A DNA stretch of 64,000 nt from an uncultured Dermabacter sp. Lineage in GTDB: Bacteria; Actinomycetota; Actinomycetes; Actinomycetales; Dermabacteraceae. The stretch covers positions 248,001-312,000 of the forward strand of contig CAMXWV010000001.1 in assembly GCA_947252755.1 (NCBI GenBank). The letters are read 5' to 3'. The notes beneath the pieces were generated by a model. That model searched no databases. It saw only the letters and a program-made list of their open reading frames with translations, and was not told where the DNA came from. The translations under genes and the position numbers were made by a program. This document shows, piece after piece, positions 36,691-44,490 of the stretch (positions within the stretch are counted from its first letter, which is position 1; the number at the start of each line of letters is the position of its first letter).

Positions 36691-37956
36691 TCAGAGCTGC
36701 ACGCCGAGCAGCGCATCCACCAGGTCAGCAATGCGGACGCCGCTCTTTTCGGCGCTGAGCGACATCGCTGAGCCCGCGTCGGCGCCGGCCCGCGCCCTGG
36801 CCGCCCACTGATCGAGCGCGGCCAGGGCGCTCGGTGTGTCCAGATCATTGCGGATGGCCGCGCGGATCGCGTCAGCTGTGGCGGCATCAACCGGCAGGTC
36901 TGCCAGGGCCCGACGGTAGCCTGCGAGCCGTTCCTGCGCCTCGGTCAGCACCTTCGGTGTCCACTCCCAGTCAGAGCGGTAGTGGTGGGACAGGAGCGCC
37001 AGGCGGATCGCGGCGGGCTCAACACCGTCATCTCGCAGCCGCGAGATGAACACGAGGTTGCCCAGGGATTTGGACATCTTGGTGCCCTGGTAGGCAACCA
37101 TTCCGGCATGAGCCCACAGGGTGGCGAAGTCGCTGTGCCCCAACCCCAGCGCATGCACATGCCCCATCTCATGGTGGGGGAAGATCAGGTCGCTGCCGCC
37201 GATCTGCAGGTCGATCGGGAGGCCGCCAAGCTCACTATCGGCGATGACTGCGCATTCCACATGCCAACCGGGGCGTCCGGGGCCAAGAGCGCCGCCGTCC
37301 CATGCCGGCTCGCCGTCCCGCTCAGCACGCCAGACCAGCGGATCCAACGGATTCTTCTTCCCGGCACGCTCCGGGTCCCCGCCGCGCTCGGCGAACAGTT
37401 CGCGGGCCCGCGCCGGGTCCATCTGCTCCACGATCCCGCTGCCGCCGGTGAGGGCATATTCCTGGTACCAGTCGTTCGTTCCCACCTCATTCGGCACCGG
37501 GTAGAGGACGCCCCGCTCCAGCAGCTCGTTGACGGTGCGGACGATCTCCGCCATCGCCTCCGATACTGACTGAAAATGATCCGGCGGCAGAATCCGCAGC
37601 GCCGTCATATCAGCGCTGAAGCGCTGCACCTCTCGCGCAGCGAGGTCCTGCCAGGCGATGCCGTCCCGAGCCGCCCGCTCGAACAGGGGGTCGTCAACGT
37701 CGGTGATGTTCTCCGCAAAGCGGACCTGCACGCCTGCATCCAGCAGCACGCGGCGCATCAGGTCTGCCGCGTGATACGTCATGGCATGTCCCATATGGGT
37801 GGAGTCATACGGCGTGATGCCGCAGACGTACACGGTGGCAACCCCGTCCGTGCGCAGCGGCAGCTCGCGAACCTGCTGCCGGCGGGTATCGAAGAAGCTC
37901 GGCATGATGCCGCTCGGCGGAATCGGCGGCACGGTGGGGGCGGGCCAGGTCTTCAC
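36691..37956 (-). CDS. mshC: Mycothiol ligase MshC (cysteine--GlcN-Ins ligase)
   Basis: 421 residues. A cysteinyl-tRNA-synthetase-like catalytic core with CGITPYDSTHMGHA (HIGH-equivalent and zinc Cys), GGSDLIFPHHEMGH and TKMSKS is present, but the anticodon-binding domain is missing, which separates MshC from CysS. It uses ATP to join cysteine to glucosaminyl-inositol in mycothiol synthesis. GTG start at 37956 is preceded by AAAGGA. Confidence 0.92.
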   Translation of the reverse strand: MKTWPAPTVPPIPPSGIMPSFFDTRRQQVRELPLRTDGVATVYVCGITPYDSTHMGHAMTYHAADLMRRVLLDAGVQVRFAENITDVDDPLFERAARDGIAWQDLAAREVQRFSADMTALRILPPDHFQSVSEAMAEIVRTVNELLERGVLYPVPNEVGTNDWYQEYALTGGSGIVEQMDPARARELFAERGGDPERAGKKNPLDPLVWRAERDGEPAWDGGALGPGRPGWHVECAVIADSELGGLPIDLQIGGSDLIFPHHEMGHVHALGLGHSDFATLWAHAGMVAYQGTKMSKSLGNLVFISRLRDDGVEPAAIRLALLSHHYRSDWEWTPKVLTEAQERLAGYRRALADLPVDAATADAIRAAIRNDLDTPSALAALDQWAARARAGADAGSAMSLSAEKSGVRIADLVDALLGVQL

Positions 37957-37980
37957 GCGGGTCCTTTCAGCAGGCTGTGC

Positions 37981-38865
37981 TCATCCGCTCGCTGTGGCGC
38001 CCGCAAGCGGGCTCACCACACCGAACAGAAGCATCAGGAACAGAACGGTGCCGGCGATCAGGCGGTACCAGACGAACACGGAATAGGAGTGCGAAGAGAT
38101 CATCTTCATGAACCAGACGATCACCGCGAAGCCGATGGCGAAGGACACAACAGTGGCCACCACGATCGCCACCAGGCTCGGCTCCCCCGCCGCTGCGGCA
38201 GCGGCACGCCCTTCCGCGCTGAGCAGCGGCGGCACCTCCTTGGCAGCCTTGTACAGGCCGGAGGCGAACACGGCGGGCACGGCGAGCAGGAAGGAATAGC
38301 GTGCGGCTGCTTCACGGGAGTATCCGAGCAGCAGGCCCGCGGTGATGGTTCCGCCCGAACGGGACACCCCCGGGATCAGGGCGAGCGCCTGCGCGAAGCC
38401 GTAGATGATGCCGTCGCGCAGCGTGAGCTCGGAGAGCTCCTTGTGCTGCGGGGCGCGCGCATCCGCAAACGCGAGGATCAGCGCGAACAGGATGAGCATC
38501 GTAGCGGTGATGTAGAGGTTCCGCAGCGTGTGGTCGATCTGGTCCTCGAACAGCAGGCCGAGCACGCCGATCGGAATGGAGCCCAGGATCACGAACCATC
38601 CCATGCGCACGTCCGGGTCGGACTGCGGAACCTTCTTCACCAGTGCGCGGAACCATTTCGAGATGATCCGCGTGATGTCCTTCCAGAAATAGATGAGGAC
38701 CGCGGCCTCGGTGCCGAGCTGAATGATCGCCGTGAAGGCCGCGCCGGGCTCCTGTCCCGGCATGAGCAGCTCGCCCGCTACGCGCAGGTGGGCGCTGGAG
38801 GAGACGGGCAGGAACTCGGTCAGTCCCTGCACGATGCCCAGGATGATCGCGTCGAAGATGCTCAT
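37981..38865 (-). CDS. uppP: Undecaprenyl-diphosphatase UppP
   Basis: 294 residues, eight or so membrane helices. GLTEFLPVSSSAHL near the N-terminus and PGVSRSGGTI are the two active-site motifs of the BacA/UppP family, which dephosphorylates undecaprenyl pyrophosphate to recycle the carrier for wall polymers and confers bacitracin tolerance. ATG 38865 was chosen over an upstream frame extension because AGAGGA precedes it. The stop lies 24 bases from the start of mshC. Confidence 0.93.
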   Translation of the reverse strand: MSIFDAIILGIVQGLTEFLPVSSSAHLRVAGELLMPGQEPGAAFTAIIQLGTEAAVLIYFWKDITRIISKWFRALVKKVPQSDPDVRMGWFVILGSIPIGVLGLLFEDQIDHTLRNLYITATMLILFALILAFADARAPQHKELSELTLRDGIIYGFAQALALIPGVSRSGGTITAGLLLGYSREAAARYSFLLAVPAVFASGLYKAAKEVPPLLSAEGRAAAAAAGEPSLVAIVVATVVSFAIGFAVIVWFMKMISSHSYSVFVWYRLIAGTVLFLMLLFGVVSPLAGATASG

Positions 38866-38966
38866 GGGGTCCTCTGTGGAGCCGGCGGTGTGACTCGACA
38901 AATGTACGCGGTGCCGGCTGATTCAGCGTGCACCGCGCTCTGTGATGAAAGGCAACTCACCGACCC

Positions 38967-39296
38967 TCAGCGAGCATCCTCGTCATCATCGAACTCATCA
39001 TCGTCGAACTCGTCATCGTCCAGCTCATCAAAGTCATCGAAGTCGTCGTCGAGGTCGTCATCATCCTCGAAATCGTCGTCCTCGTCGTCATCCTCTCCGA
39101 ACACCACCAGCGGGGTCGCAGCACCATACGTATCGAAGAGCACGCCGTCGTAATGATCAAAGGTGTCAGCCACCCGTTCAGCGGCTGCATTGATCACATC
39201 ATCATCGATCTCCTCCGACGCGGTCACAAGGTCAAAATGACGCTCAAAGGCGTCGATCAGAGCGGTCAGAGCTGCGCGAGGACCTGAGGTGTTCAT
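38967..39296 (-). CDS. Small protein with long acidic tail
   Basis: 109 residues. The first 65 form a helical domain (RAALTALIDAFERHFDLV, AAAERVADTFDHYDGVLFD), and the last 44 are almost entirely Asp and Glu with Phe and Leu spaced in. Similar actinobacterial proteins are often labelled primosomal protein, without evidence. The acidic tail could mimic nucleic acid or bind basic partners; that is inference. The tail is encoded by short GAC/GAT-rich tandem units at about 38985-39095. Confidence 0.7.
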   Translation of the reverse strand: MNTSGPRAALTALIDAFERHFDLVTASEEIDDDVINAAAERVADTFDHYDGVLFDTYGAATPLVVFGEDDDEDDDFEDDDDLDDDFDDFDELDDDEFDDDEFDDDEDAR

Positions 39297-39436
39297 GGCT
39301 CCAACCTATCCCCTTTCAGCGGCCCGCGAACAGCCTTTTCCCACGGATGAGCTCCGCGGCGCTCATCATCAGCGCTTAGGCTGGTCTCAGCCGTCCGCGA
39401 TCGGATCTGCGGGCGCCGAGCCCGAGGTGGAAGACC

Positions 39437-39742
39437 ATGTCCCGCATCCCTGATCGCCAGCGCGAATCGACGATGCCGCCGTCCTGGTCTCGGTCAGCAC
39501 GGCTGCCGACCGGCGCTCCCCCGGTGGCACGGGGCCGGCGACGCGCGGATTATGAGTTCCTTTCTGTGACCATTCCGCCGGGCTCTTCGCTCGGGCAGGT
39601 CCGCCAGAGCCTGCAGGATGAGGCGGAGTATGGACGCTGGGAGCTGGCCCGCACCCAGCTGTTCCTCGGAGGCGGCAAACGCGTGATCCTCCGCCGGCGG
39701 ATCATCCGCGCCATCCCGGCGTCCGACGCACCCCGCATCTGA
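39437..39742 (+). CDS. DUF5703 family protein
   Basis: 101 residues. The last 65 (YEFLSVTIPPGSSLGQVRQ, EYGRWELARTQLFLGGGKRVILRRRIIR) match DUF5703, a small actinobacterial family of unknown role; the first 35 residues are an Arg/Pro-rich leader. GAGGTGG precedes the ATG. An alternative start at 39473 would drop twelve residues. Confidence 0.8.
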   Translation: MSRIPDRQRESTMPPSWSRSARLPTGAPPVARGRRRADYEFLSVTIPPGSSLGQVRQSLQDEAEYGRWELARTQLFLGGGKRVILRRRIIRAIPASDAPRI

Positions 39743-39869
39743 CCCCATCCGCCCACGACTGACCACAGCCAGGCGCAGCCGCACCATCACCGGCGCGCTG
39801 TTGACGACCAGATATCCACATGGCATGCGTTCGCACCCCTCAGCGGAGGGTCCGTGATGGACTGGGATC

Positions 39870-40373
39870 GTGATCGCCGTTCCAGTATGGGCTCTTGTGC
39901 TGCTGTGCGCCGCGCACCTGCCGCATGCCGCGCTGCTCAGCGCGGTGGATGTGCGCGAGCACCGGCTGCCGAACCGGCTGGTGCTGCAGCAGGCCCTCCT
40001 CGTTGCCGCTGCTGCGCTCATCGTCGGGCTTGCCACCGCTCAGGGCATGCCGGGCCTGTGGTCTGCGCTGCTGCTCGCTGCCGCCGTCACCGCGGGTGCG
40101 GTCATTCTTTCCGCTGCGCTTCCCTCAGCGCTCGGTATGGGGGATGCGAAGACTCTGTTCGCCTCGGTGCTGATGACCACTCTGCTGGGCGGGCAGAGCG
40201 TGCTCGGCGCGCTGCTCTTCCTGGTGATCGCCTCCGGAGCGGCAGCGGTTCTGGTGCTGGTTCGCACCCGTGGGCAGCTCGGGGCGTCATTTGCCTTTGG
40301 ACCGATCATTCTGGCTCTGCCCTATGGAGGGCTCCTGATGGGGCCGGTTGCGCGCAGCATGCTCGGACTGTAG
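39870..40373 (+). CDS. Prepilin peptidase (A24 family), small form
   Basis: 167 residues, about five membrane helices. The two catalytic aspartates appear in SAVDVREHRLPNRL and GMGDAKTLFA (GxGD). A24 enzymes cut class-III signal peptides of type IV pilins. The N-terminal methylase domain is missing, as in TadV/CpaA proteins. No pilin or Tad genes are in the window. GTG start at 39870; the 127 bases upstream hold no gene. Confidence 0.82.
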   Translation: MIAVPVWALVLLCAAHLPHAALLSAVDVREHRLPNRLVLQQALLVAAAALIVGLATAQGMPGLWSALLLAAAVTAGAVILSAALPSALGMGDAKTLFASVLMTTLLGGQSVLGALLFLVIASGAAAVLVLVRTRGQLGASFAFGPIILALPYGGLLMGPVARSMLGL

Positions 40374-40416
40374 CGCCGTCGCAGATAAGGCCGGCCCTTC
40401 CAGGGGCTGAGTCGTC

Positions 40417-40881
40417 TCAGAGGATGCCGTCAAAGCTCCACTGGCGCCATGCTTCATAGACGGCGATCGAGGCGCTGTTGGCAAGATTGAGGGAGCGCCG
40501 CCCGGGCAGCATCGGAATCCTCAGCCACTGCGTGATCCGCTCATGCTCGAGAACATGATCCGGCAGTCCCGTGTCTTCCCGCCCGAAGAGCAGCACATCA
40601 TCATCTCGATAGTCGATGTCAGCGTAGGAGGTGCTCCCCTTCCCGGTGAAGGCGAACACCCGGGAGGTAGGCAGTGACGCAAACGCCTCATCGATCGTGG
40701 GGTGAACAGTCATCACCGCCAAGTCGTGATAGTCCAGGCCCGCGCGCTTGAGATGGGCATCAGCGAAAGTGAATCCGAGCGGCTCCACCAGATGCAGAGG
40801 TGCGCCGGTGACAGCTGAGAGGCGGATTGCATTGCCGGTGTTGCCGGGGATGAGCGGTTCGAACAACATGACGTGGACCAT
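40417..40881 (-). CDS. trmL: tRNA (cytidine(34)-2'-O)-methyltransferase TrmL
   Basis: 154 residues, SPOUT knot fold. FEPLIPGNTGNAIRL, the knot motif LLFGREDTGLP and MLPGRRSLNLANSASI are characteristic. It methylates the wobble ribose of tRNA-Leu isoacceptors. ATG 40881 has no ribosome binding site; TACATT lies six bases upstream, suggesting a leaderless transcript. An ATG at 40869 is also possible. Confidence 0.88.
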   Translation of the reverse strand: MVHVMLFEPLIPGNTGNAIRLSAVTGAPLHLVEPLGFTFADAHLKRAGLDYHDLAVMTVHPTIDEAFASLPTSRVFAFTGKGSTSYADIDYRDDDVLLFGREDTGLPDHVLEHERITQWLRIPMLPGRRSLNLANSASIAVYEAWRQWSFDGIL

Positions 40882-40966
40882 GACGAACAATGTACGGCTC
40901 TCCCCGCCTCTCAGTTCCGGTCCCTACTATGGGCGTCAGTCACGTCACACGCAGAAGGGAGAGGTC

Positions 40967-41329
40967 ATGACTGACCCTCGCGCCGCCGCTGTCCGATCAG
41001 CCTCCGCGCTCGCTGCCCAGGTGCGCACTGACATGATCGGCGATGAACGCTTCCGCACATCCTGGCCGCAGCTGGAGCGCACTCTGCACACGATCAGCGA
41101 GTTCACCCGGGAGGATGTCGCCGAGCTTGACGGCACCGCGCGGCAGATCGCCGTGGCATGCCTGGAGGACCTGCAGATCGCGCTCGAGCGGCATGAGCTC
41201 CTTGATGAGGCGGCAGCAGCCGCACATGCCTCCCGCGCGCTCACCGGGCCGGAGCATCACACGGGCTCACCCGCCGGCACCGGCGGCTCTCAGGCTGCGC
41301 TGGCGCAGTCCGACGCTGCGGTTGCGTGA
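40967..41329 (+). CDS. Small hypothetical protein
   Basis: 120 residues, alanine-rich and mostly helical, no membrane segment or signal. I recognise no domain. AAGGGAGAGG precedes ATG 40967, and TACTAT at 40925-40930 could be a -10 box. It ends 96 bases before the tRNA-Leu gene. Confidence 0.7.
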   Translation: MTDPRAAAVRSASALAAQVRTDMIGDERFRTSWPQLERTLHTISEFTREDVAELDGTARQIAVACLEDLQIALERHELLDEAAAAAHASRALTGPEHHTGSPAGTGGSQAALAQSDAAVA

Positions 41330-41402
41330 TTCCGTTCACCTCTGCGCCAGCTGGTCTTCGTTGATTTCGCCCGCCCGAAACCCGCGTGCTACTGTCTATC
41401 TC

Positions 41403-41419
41403 GTTGCCGCGGCGGCAAC
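41403..41419. repeat. 17-bp palindrome upstream of tRNA-Leu
   Basis: GTTGCCGC and GCGGCAAC form perfect 8-base arms around one G, six bases before the tRNA. It may be part of the 5' leader hairpin or a binding site. A TACTGT hexamer at 41390-41395 is a possible -10. Confidence 0.5.
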
Positions 41420-41425
41420 AGCCCA

Positions 41426-41511
41426 GTCCGGGTGGCGGAATTGGTAGACGCGCTAGCTTGAGGTGCTAGTGACCGCTTGAGGTCGTGGGGGTTCAAGTCC
41501 CCCCTCGGACA
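41426..41511 (+). tRNA. tRNA-Leu (anticodon GAG)
   Basis: The 86-base gene folds with acceptor stem GTCCGGG/CTCGGAC plus discriminator A, anticodon stem CTAGC/GCTAG around loop TTGAGGT, anticodon GAG (reads CUC/CUU), a long variable arm typical of class II tRNAs, and the T-arm with GTTCAAGTC. CCA is not encoded. Its 3' end is the attachment core of the adjoining island. Confidence 0.95.
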
Positions 41512-41513
41512 CC
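41491..41513 (+). repeat. attL core (direct repeat with 51424-51446)
   Basis: The 23-bp sequence starting GTTCAAGTCC and ending CGGACACC is the 3' end of tRNA-Leu and recurs exactly at 51424-51446. Flanks differ. This is the usual footprint of tRNA-targeting tyrosine recombinases, placing attL here. Confidence 0.9.
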
Positions 41514-41514
41514 G

Positions 41515-41568
41515 AAGGAAAACCCCTTCTGATCAGCAGATATGTTGTGTCGGGAGGGGTTCCTTTTT
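41515..41568 (+). terminator. Terminator supplied by the island next to tRNA-Leu
   Basis: AAGGAAAACCCCT (from 41515) pairs with AGGGGTTCCTT (41555-41565), with an AA bulge, and is followed by a run of five T. It lies right after the tRNA inside the element, replacing the original terminator displaced to 51455. Confidence 0.75.
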
Positions 41569-41574
41569 GCTTCA

Positions 41575-41600
41575 TGGGGGATGCTCATGGGGGAAATCGG
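41575..41600 (+). repeat. Candidate integrase arm-type repeats, left end
   Basis: Two 13-base units start TGGGGGATGCTCA and TGGGGGAAATCGG, 62 bases inside attL. The same TGGGGGAT unit occurs three times near attR (51251-51287) in the same orientation, suggesting paired recombinase-binding arms. Confidence 0.45.
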
Positions 41601-41667
41601 GTCCGTCTGCATAACCGAGCACTTTCCAACACCTTCGATCTGAAGAGTCCAGGAGAGGTGCATCACA

Positions 41668-41976
41668 ATGCAGAACGCGACTTCGGTCGCACAGAGTGGT
41701 CATCGGACAGCCAAGCCCGGCATCCGTCACGCCCGCGGCACACAAGCGGGCATGACACGAGAAAAAGTGACCACACTGACCGAACTGATCGACAACCCCA
41801 ACATCGCCCTGCTGACACTGCCCGAAGTCTCAGCCATCCTCCGCAAGGAGCGCCGCGTCATCGGCAAAATGGTCGACGCCGGCGACATCCCTGCCAAGAA
41901 GCTCGCCGGATCCAGCTACGTCACCCGAGGAGCCATCCTGGACCTGCTGGACCCGCGGGACATCGCCCATGCCTAA
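41668..41976 (+). CDS. xis: Excisionase-like helix-turn-helix protein
   Basis: 102 residues. The C-terminal half (LLTLPEVSAILRKERRVIGKMVDAGDIPAKKLAGSS-like) is the winged-helix excise/MerR-type DNA-binding fold of actinobacterial excisionases. GGAGAGG lies nine bases before ATG 41668. It overlaps the integrase start (ATG 41969), the classic xis-int coupling. It should bind att arms and direct excision, but the integrase it needs is truncated. Confidence 0.8.
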   Translation: MQNATSVAQSGHRTAKPGIRHARGTQAGMTREKVTTLTELIDNPNIALLTLPEVSAILRKERRVIGKMVDAGDIPAKKLAGSSYVTRGAILDLLDPRDIAHA

Positions 41977-42478
41977 ACCCAACGGAACCTCCAGATACAC
42001 CGCCTCCGGCGGCACCCGGTGGAGAGTGCACTACTTCGACGACGACGGAGCACGCCGATCCATCGCCGGCTACACCGATGAGAAGACAGCCAAAGCCGCC
42101 CTCCACATGATCAGCGTCAGAATGATCGAGGAAGCCACCAACCTTCGCACCCTCAGCAGGCGAGCACCGAGGCCGAAGACCCTCGATCCGGCTGACAAAC
42201 CGGTGCAGGCTCTTCCGGAGGACCCCACCATCGAGCAGTACTCCACCCACTGGCTCGCCTCATCACCCCATTACTCACCCACCACCATCGCCGGCTACCG
42301 CAGGCAGTTCACCAACCACATCCTGCCGGCCATCGGCAAGCACCGCGTCACCGAGGTCCAACCCGGCATGCTCGCCCAGATGTACCAGCGCCTCATGCGC
42401 AGCGGCCGGATCAAAACCAGCGCCAACACCCGGCCGTGCCGTTCTGGGCCGCGAAGACTCGGGAGATCTCCTCCTTGA
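41969..42478 (+). pseudogene. Site-specific tyrosine integrase, truncated
   Basis: The first ~150 residues are the arm-binding and SAM-like core-binding parts (RWRVHYFDDDGARRS; YSPTTIAGYRRQFTNHILPAIG; VTEVQPGMLAQMYQRL). Homology stops near 42427, where IS3 sequence begins, and the last codons to 42478 are read from the IS. The catalytic domain with Arg-His-x-x-Arg-Tyr is missing here and elsewhere in the window, so the gene is inactive. Confidence 0.82.
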
Positions 42479-42950
42479 GCAGCTCGCGCCGCTCCTGAGT
42501 GGCCGTGACCTGGTCGGCGCGGTCCCTCCAGGCGTAGAACGTGGAACGGGGCGCCTGGAGCTGGCGACACATCCAGGCGATGGGGTAGGTGTCCTTCTCC
42601 GCTTCGATCAGGGCTGACCTCTCGTTCAGTCCTGCTCCCTCGCGAATAAGGCCGCGGCTTTTTTAGGAACTCGCTCTCCATCCGGAGCCGACAATTCTCG
42701 ACTTCCAATTCCGCGAGCCGCGCGTGGTCGGCCGGCGTGAGCTTTTGCTCGGGTTCGGGATTCTCTTCACGGTACTTGTTCACCCAGTTCCCGATGGTGC
42801 CGGGAATGATTCCCAGCTCACCGGCGACCTCGACGATCGGGCGGTCGGAATGGATCACCAGCTGGACTGACTCGGCCTTGAACTGGGGACTGAGCTTACG
42901 CCTGGATCTGCCCGCCATGTCCTTGATCCTTCTTCGTAGCAGACTGTCCA
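42428..42950 (-). mobile_element. IS3-family insertion sequence remnant
   Basis: On the minus strand orfA begins ATG 42918 (MAGRSRRKLSPQFKAESVQL) and has the IS3 helix-turn-helix GTIGNWVNKYR and leucine zipper, then loses frame at a CTAAAAAAG run near 42665. The orfB start (ERSALIEAEKDTYPIAWM) follows in another frame and is cut after about 65 residues at 42428. TGGACAGTCTG at 42950 may be the IS end. The remainder of orfB and the other IS end are deleted together with the 3' half of the integrase. Confidence 0.78.
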
Positions 42951-43079
42951 AGAGCCTTGGCACACCCCAGCTGCCGCGCCAAGCGGTGAGCGCCCTTCGG
43001 AGCGGGCGATCGCGTCTCGAATGAACTTGCGAGCTCTCGCCCGGCGGAGGGGCATCGAATCTCGTTGAATTTCGGTCAT
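42951..43079 (-). pseudogene. Short orphan coding remnant
   Basis: An ATG at 43079 opens a basic reading frame (RDSMPLRRARARKFIRDAI) that runs directly into the IS remnant. It has no recognisable family. It may be the 5' end of a gene cut by the IS or simply chance; it also overlaps the regulatory region of the plus-strand DtxR gene. Confidence 0.25.
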
Positions 43080-43090
43080 CGTACTTGGAT

Positions 43091-43101
43091 GTTTGGTAGC
43101 C
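43091..43101 (+). promoter_or_regulatory. Candidate DtxR-type operator at the regulator promoter
   Basis: GTTTGGTAGCC overlaps TAGCCT (43097-43102), a possible -10 six bases before the GTG at 43109. Nearly the same word, GTTTGGCTAGCC, occurs before the metal-binding lipoprotein gene. Both resemble the GG-TAGCC core of DtxR-family boxes. Confidence 0.45.
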
Positions 43102-43108
43102 TCACGAT

Positions 43109-43786
43109 GTGACGGTTTCGGAGCTTTCGGCGAGTAGTCAGAACTATCTCAAGGCGGTGTGGAGTCTTGGGGAGTGGGCGGACGAACCGGTGACGACATC
43201 GACGGTGGCGGCTCGTACCGGTGTGAAGTTGTCCACGGCGTCGGACGCTATCAGGAAGCTGACCGATCAGGGCTTGTTGGAGCACACCCCGTATGGCGCG
43301 GTGACGTTGACCGAGGCGGGGCGGGTGCACGCGGTGGCGATGGTGCGTCGACACCGGCTGATCGAGGCGTTCCTGGTGGAGGTGCTTAGGTACCGATGGG
43401 ATCAAGTGCACGATGAGGCGGAGACGCTGGAGCACGCGGTCTCGAACTTCATGATCGACCGGATCGATGAACATCTCAGGCATCCTGACCGCGACCCGCA
43501 TGGCGATCCGATCCCTGGCGCGGACGGCACGGTCTCCAGGCCCGATGCGGTGTTGTTAACGGGGCTGGACGCAGGGTCGCAGGTTCGTGTCGAGCGGATC
43601 TCGGACGAGGACTCGCAGTTGCTGCAGTTCTTCGCTGATCACGGGATCGGGTACGGGACTGTGCTGGAGATTCGGCCTGCCGCCCCCTATTCGGACACCG
43701 TCGAGGTGGTGACCGAGGAGGGCGGGACACCGTTGCCGTTGGGTCGGTCGGCGACCGACGCGGTGTGGGTGACGCCGGTCTCGTAG
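43109..43786 (+). CDS. DtxR/MntR-family metal-dependent repressor
   Basis: 225 residues: N-terminal winged helix (TSTVAARTGVKLSTASDAIRKL), dimerisation helices and a C-terminal SH3-like FeoA domain. Ligand positions are kept: RRHRLIE supplies His and Glu, and VHDEAETLEH supplies His, Glu, Glu, His. Glu stands where iron-type DtxR has Cys102, as in Mn-type MntR, so Mn(II) sensing is likely. GTG 43109 has no ribosome binding site and may be leaderless. It probably represses the neighbouring uptake operon. Confidence 0.85.
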   Translation: MTVSELSASSQNYLKAVWSLGEWADEPVTTSTVAARTGVKLSTASDAIRKLTDQGLLEHTPYGAVTLTEAGRVHAVAMVRRHRLIEAFLVEVLRYRWDQVHDEAETLEHAVSNFMIDRIDEHLRHPDRDPHGDPIPGADGTVSRPDAVLLTGLDAGSQVRVERISDEDSQLLQFFADHGIGYGTVLEIRPAAPYSDTVEVVTEEGGTPLPLGRSATDAVWVTPVS

Positions 43787-43789
43787 CCG

Positions 43790-44464
43790 TCAGCGCGTGC
43801 GCGTTGGGGGTGTGGCGATCGCCGCGATGTGTTCGGCGCTGCCAAGTCCGATGCTCGTCGGACCACGTGGTGTGGTCAGGGTAATGACGCCGATGGCTTG
43901 GTCGAGGCCGCTGATCTGCACCGCCGCGTGAGGGAAGAGACCGAGCGTGTGGAACAGTTCGAGGATGCTGGTATCGCGGTCATCGACGCGAGTCACCCGG
44001 ACGGTCATTGGCGCGGCGAAGCTGCTGAGTGGACGGTCATTGATCCTCGTGGTGTTCCCCTGCACGTCGGGGATGGGGTGCCCATATGGGTCTGCGCCCA
44101 GCGCTCCTGCGGCGCGGTACACCCGTTCGGCGAGCTCGTCGTTGAGCGCGGGGCTGAGAGTTGTGGCTTCCTCGCCGATGTTCGGCCACGGCCAGGAGAG
44201 CACTTTGTGGAGGAACGCGCGGGCAATGGGCTCCTGACGGATCGCGACGACCGCAACCCTGCGTCCAGGACGGGTGAGAGTGATGGTGCCGTAGCGCTCG
44301 TGGGTTATCAGACCTGTGACGGTGAGGGATTGGACGGCTTGGGAGACGGTCGCTGGTGACTTGCGGAGGTGTTCCGTGAGGGTGGTGGCGCCCACGCGGG
44401 CCAATCCACGTTCTTCGAGGCGCCAGATCGTCTTGAGGTACTGCGTCGCCGTCGTCTCGCGCAT
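43790..44464 (-). CDS. DtxR-family paralogue lacking metal ligands
   Basis: 224 residues with the same winged helix (ATTLTEHLRKSPATVSQAVQSL) and C-terminal SH3-like domain as its convergent neighbour, but the ligand segments read RQEPIAR and NIGEEATTLSPAL instead of RHRLIEA and VHDEAETLEHAV. All expected His/Glu ligands are replaced except non-binding positions. GGGAGGG precedes ATG 44464. It is the last gene of the metal-uptake operon, 26 bases after a permease, and ends three bases from the end of the other regulator. Confidence 0.8.
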   Translation of the reverse strand: MRETTATQYLKTIWRLEERGLARVGATTLTEHLRKSPATVSQAVQSLTVTGLITHERYGTITLTRPGRRVAVVAIRQEPIARAFLHKVLSWPWPNIGEEATTLSPALNDELAERVYRAAGALGADPYGHPIPDVQGNTTRINDRPLSSFAAPMTVRVTRVDDRDTSILELFHTLGLFPHAAVQISGLDQAIGVITLTTPRGPTSIGLGSAEHIAAIATPPTRTR

Positions 44465-44490
44465 GCGCTTCCCTCCCGCCCCGGCCCCGG

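Noticed and set aside
38980..39100. Short tandem repeats that might be a CRISPR array or regulatory repeat
   Set aside because: The units are irregular GAC/GAT codons encoding the acidic tail; no constant repeat with unique spacers.
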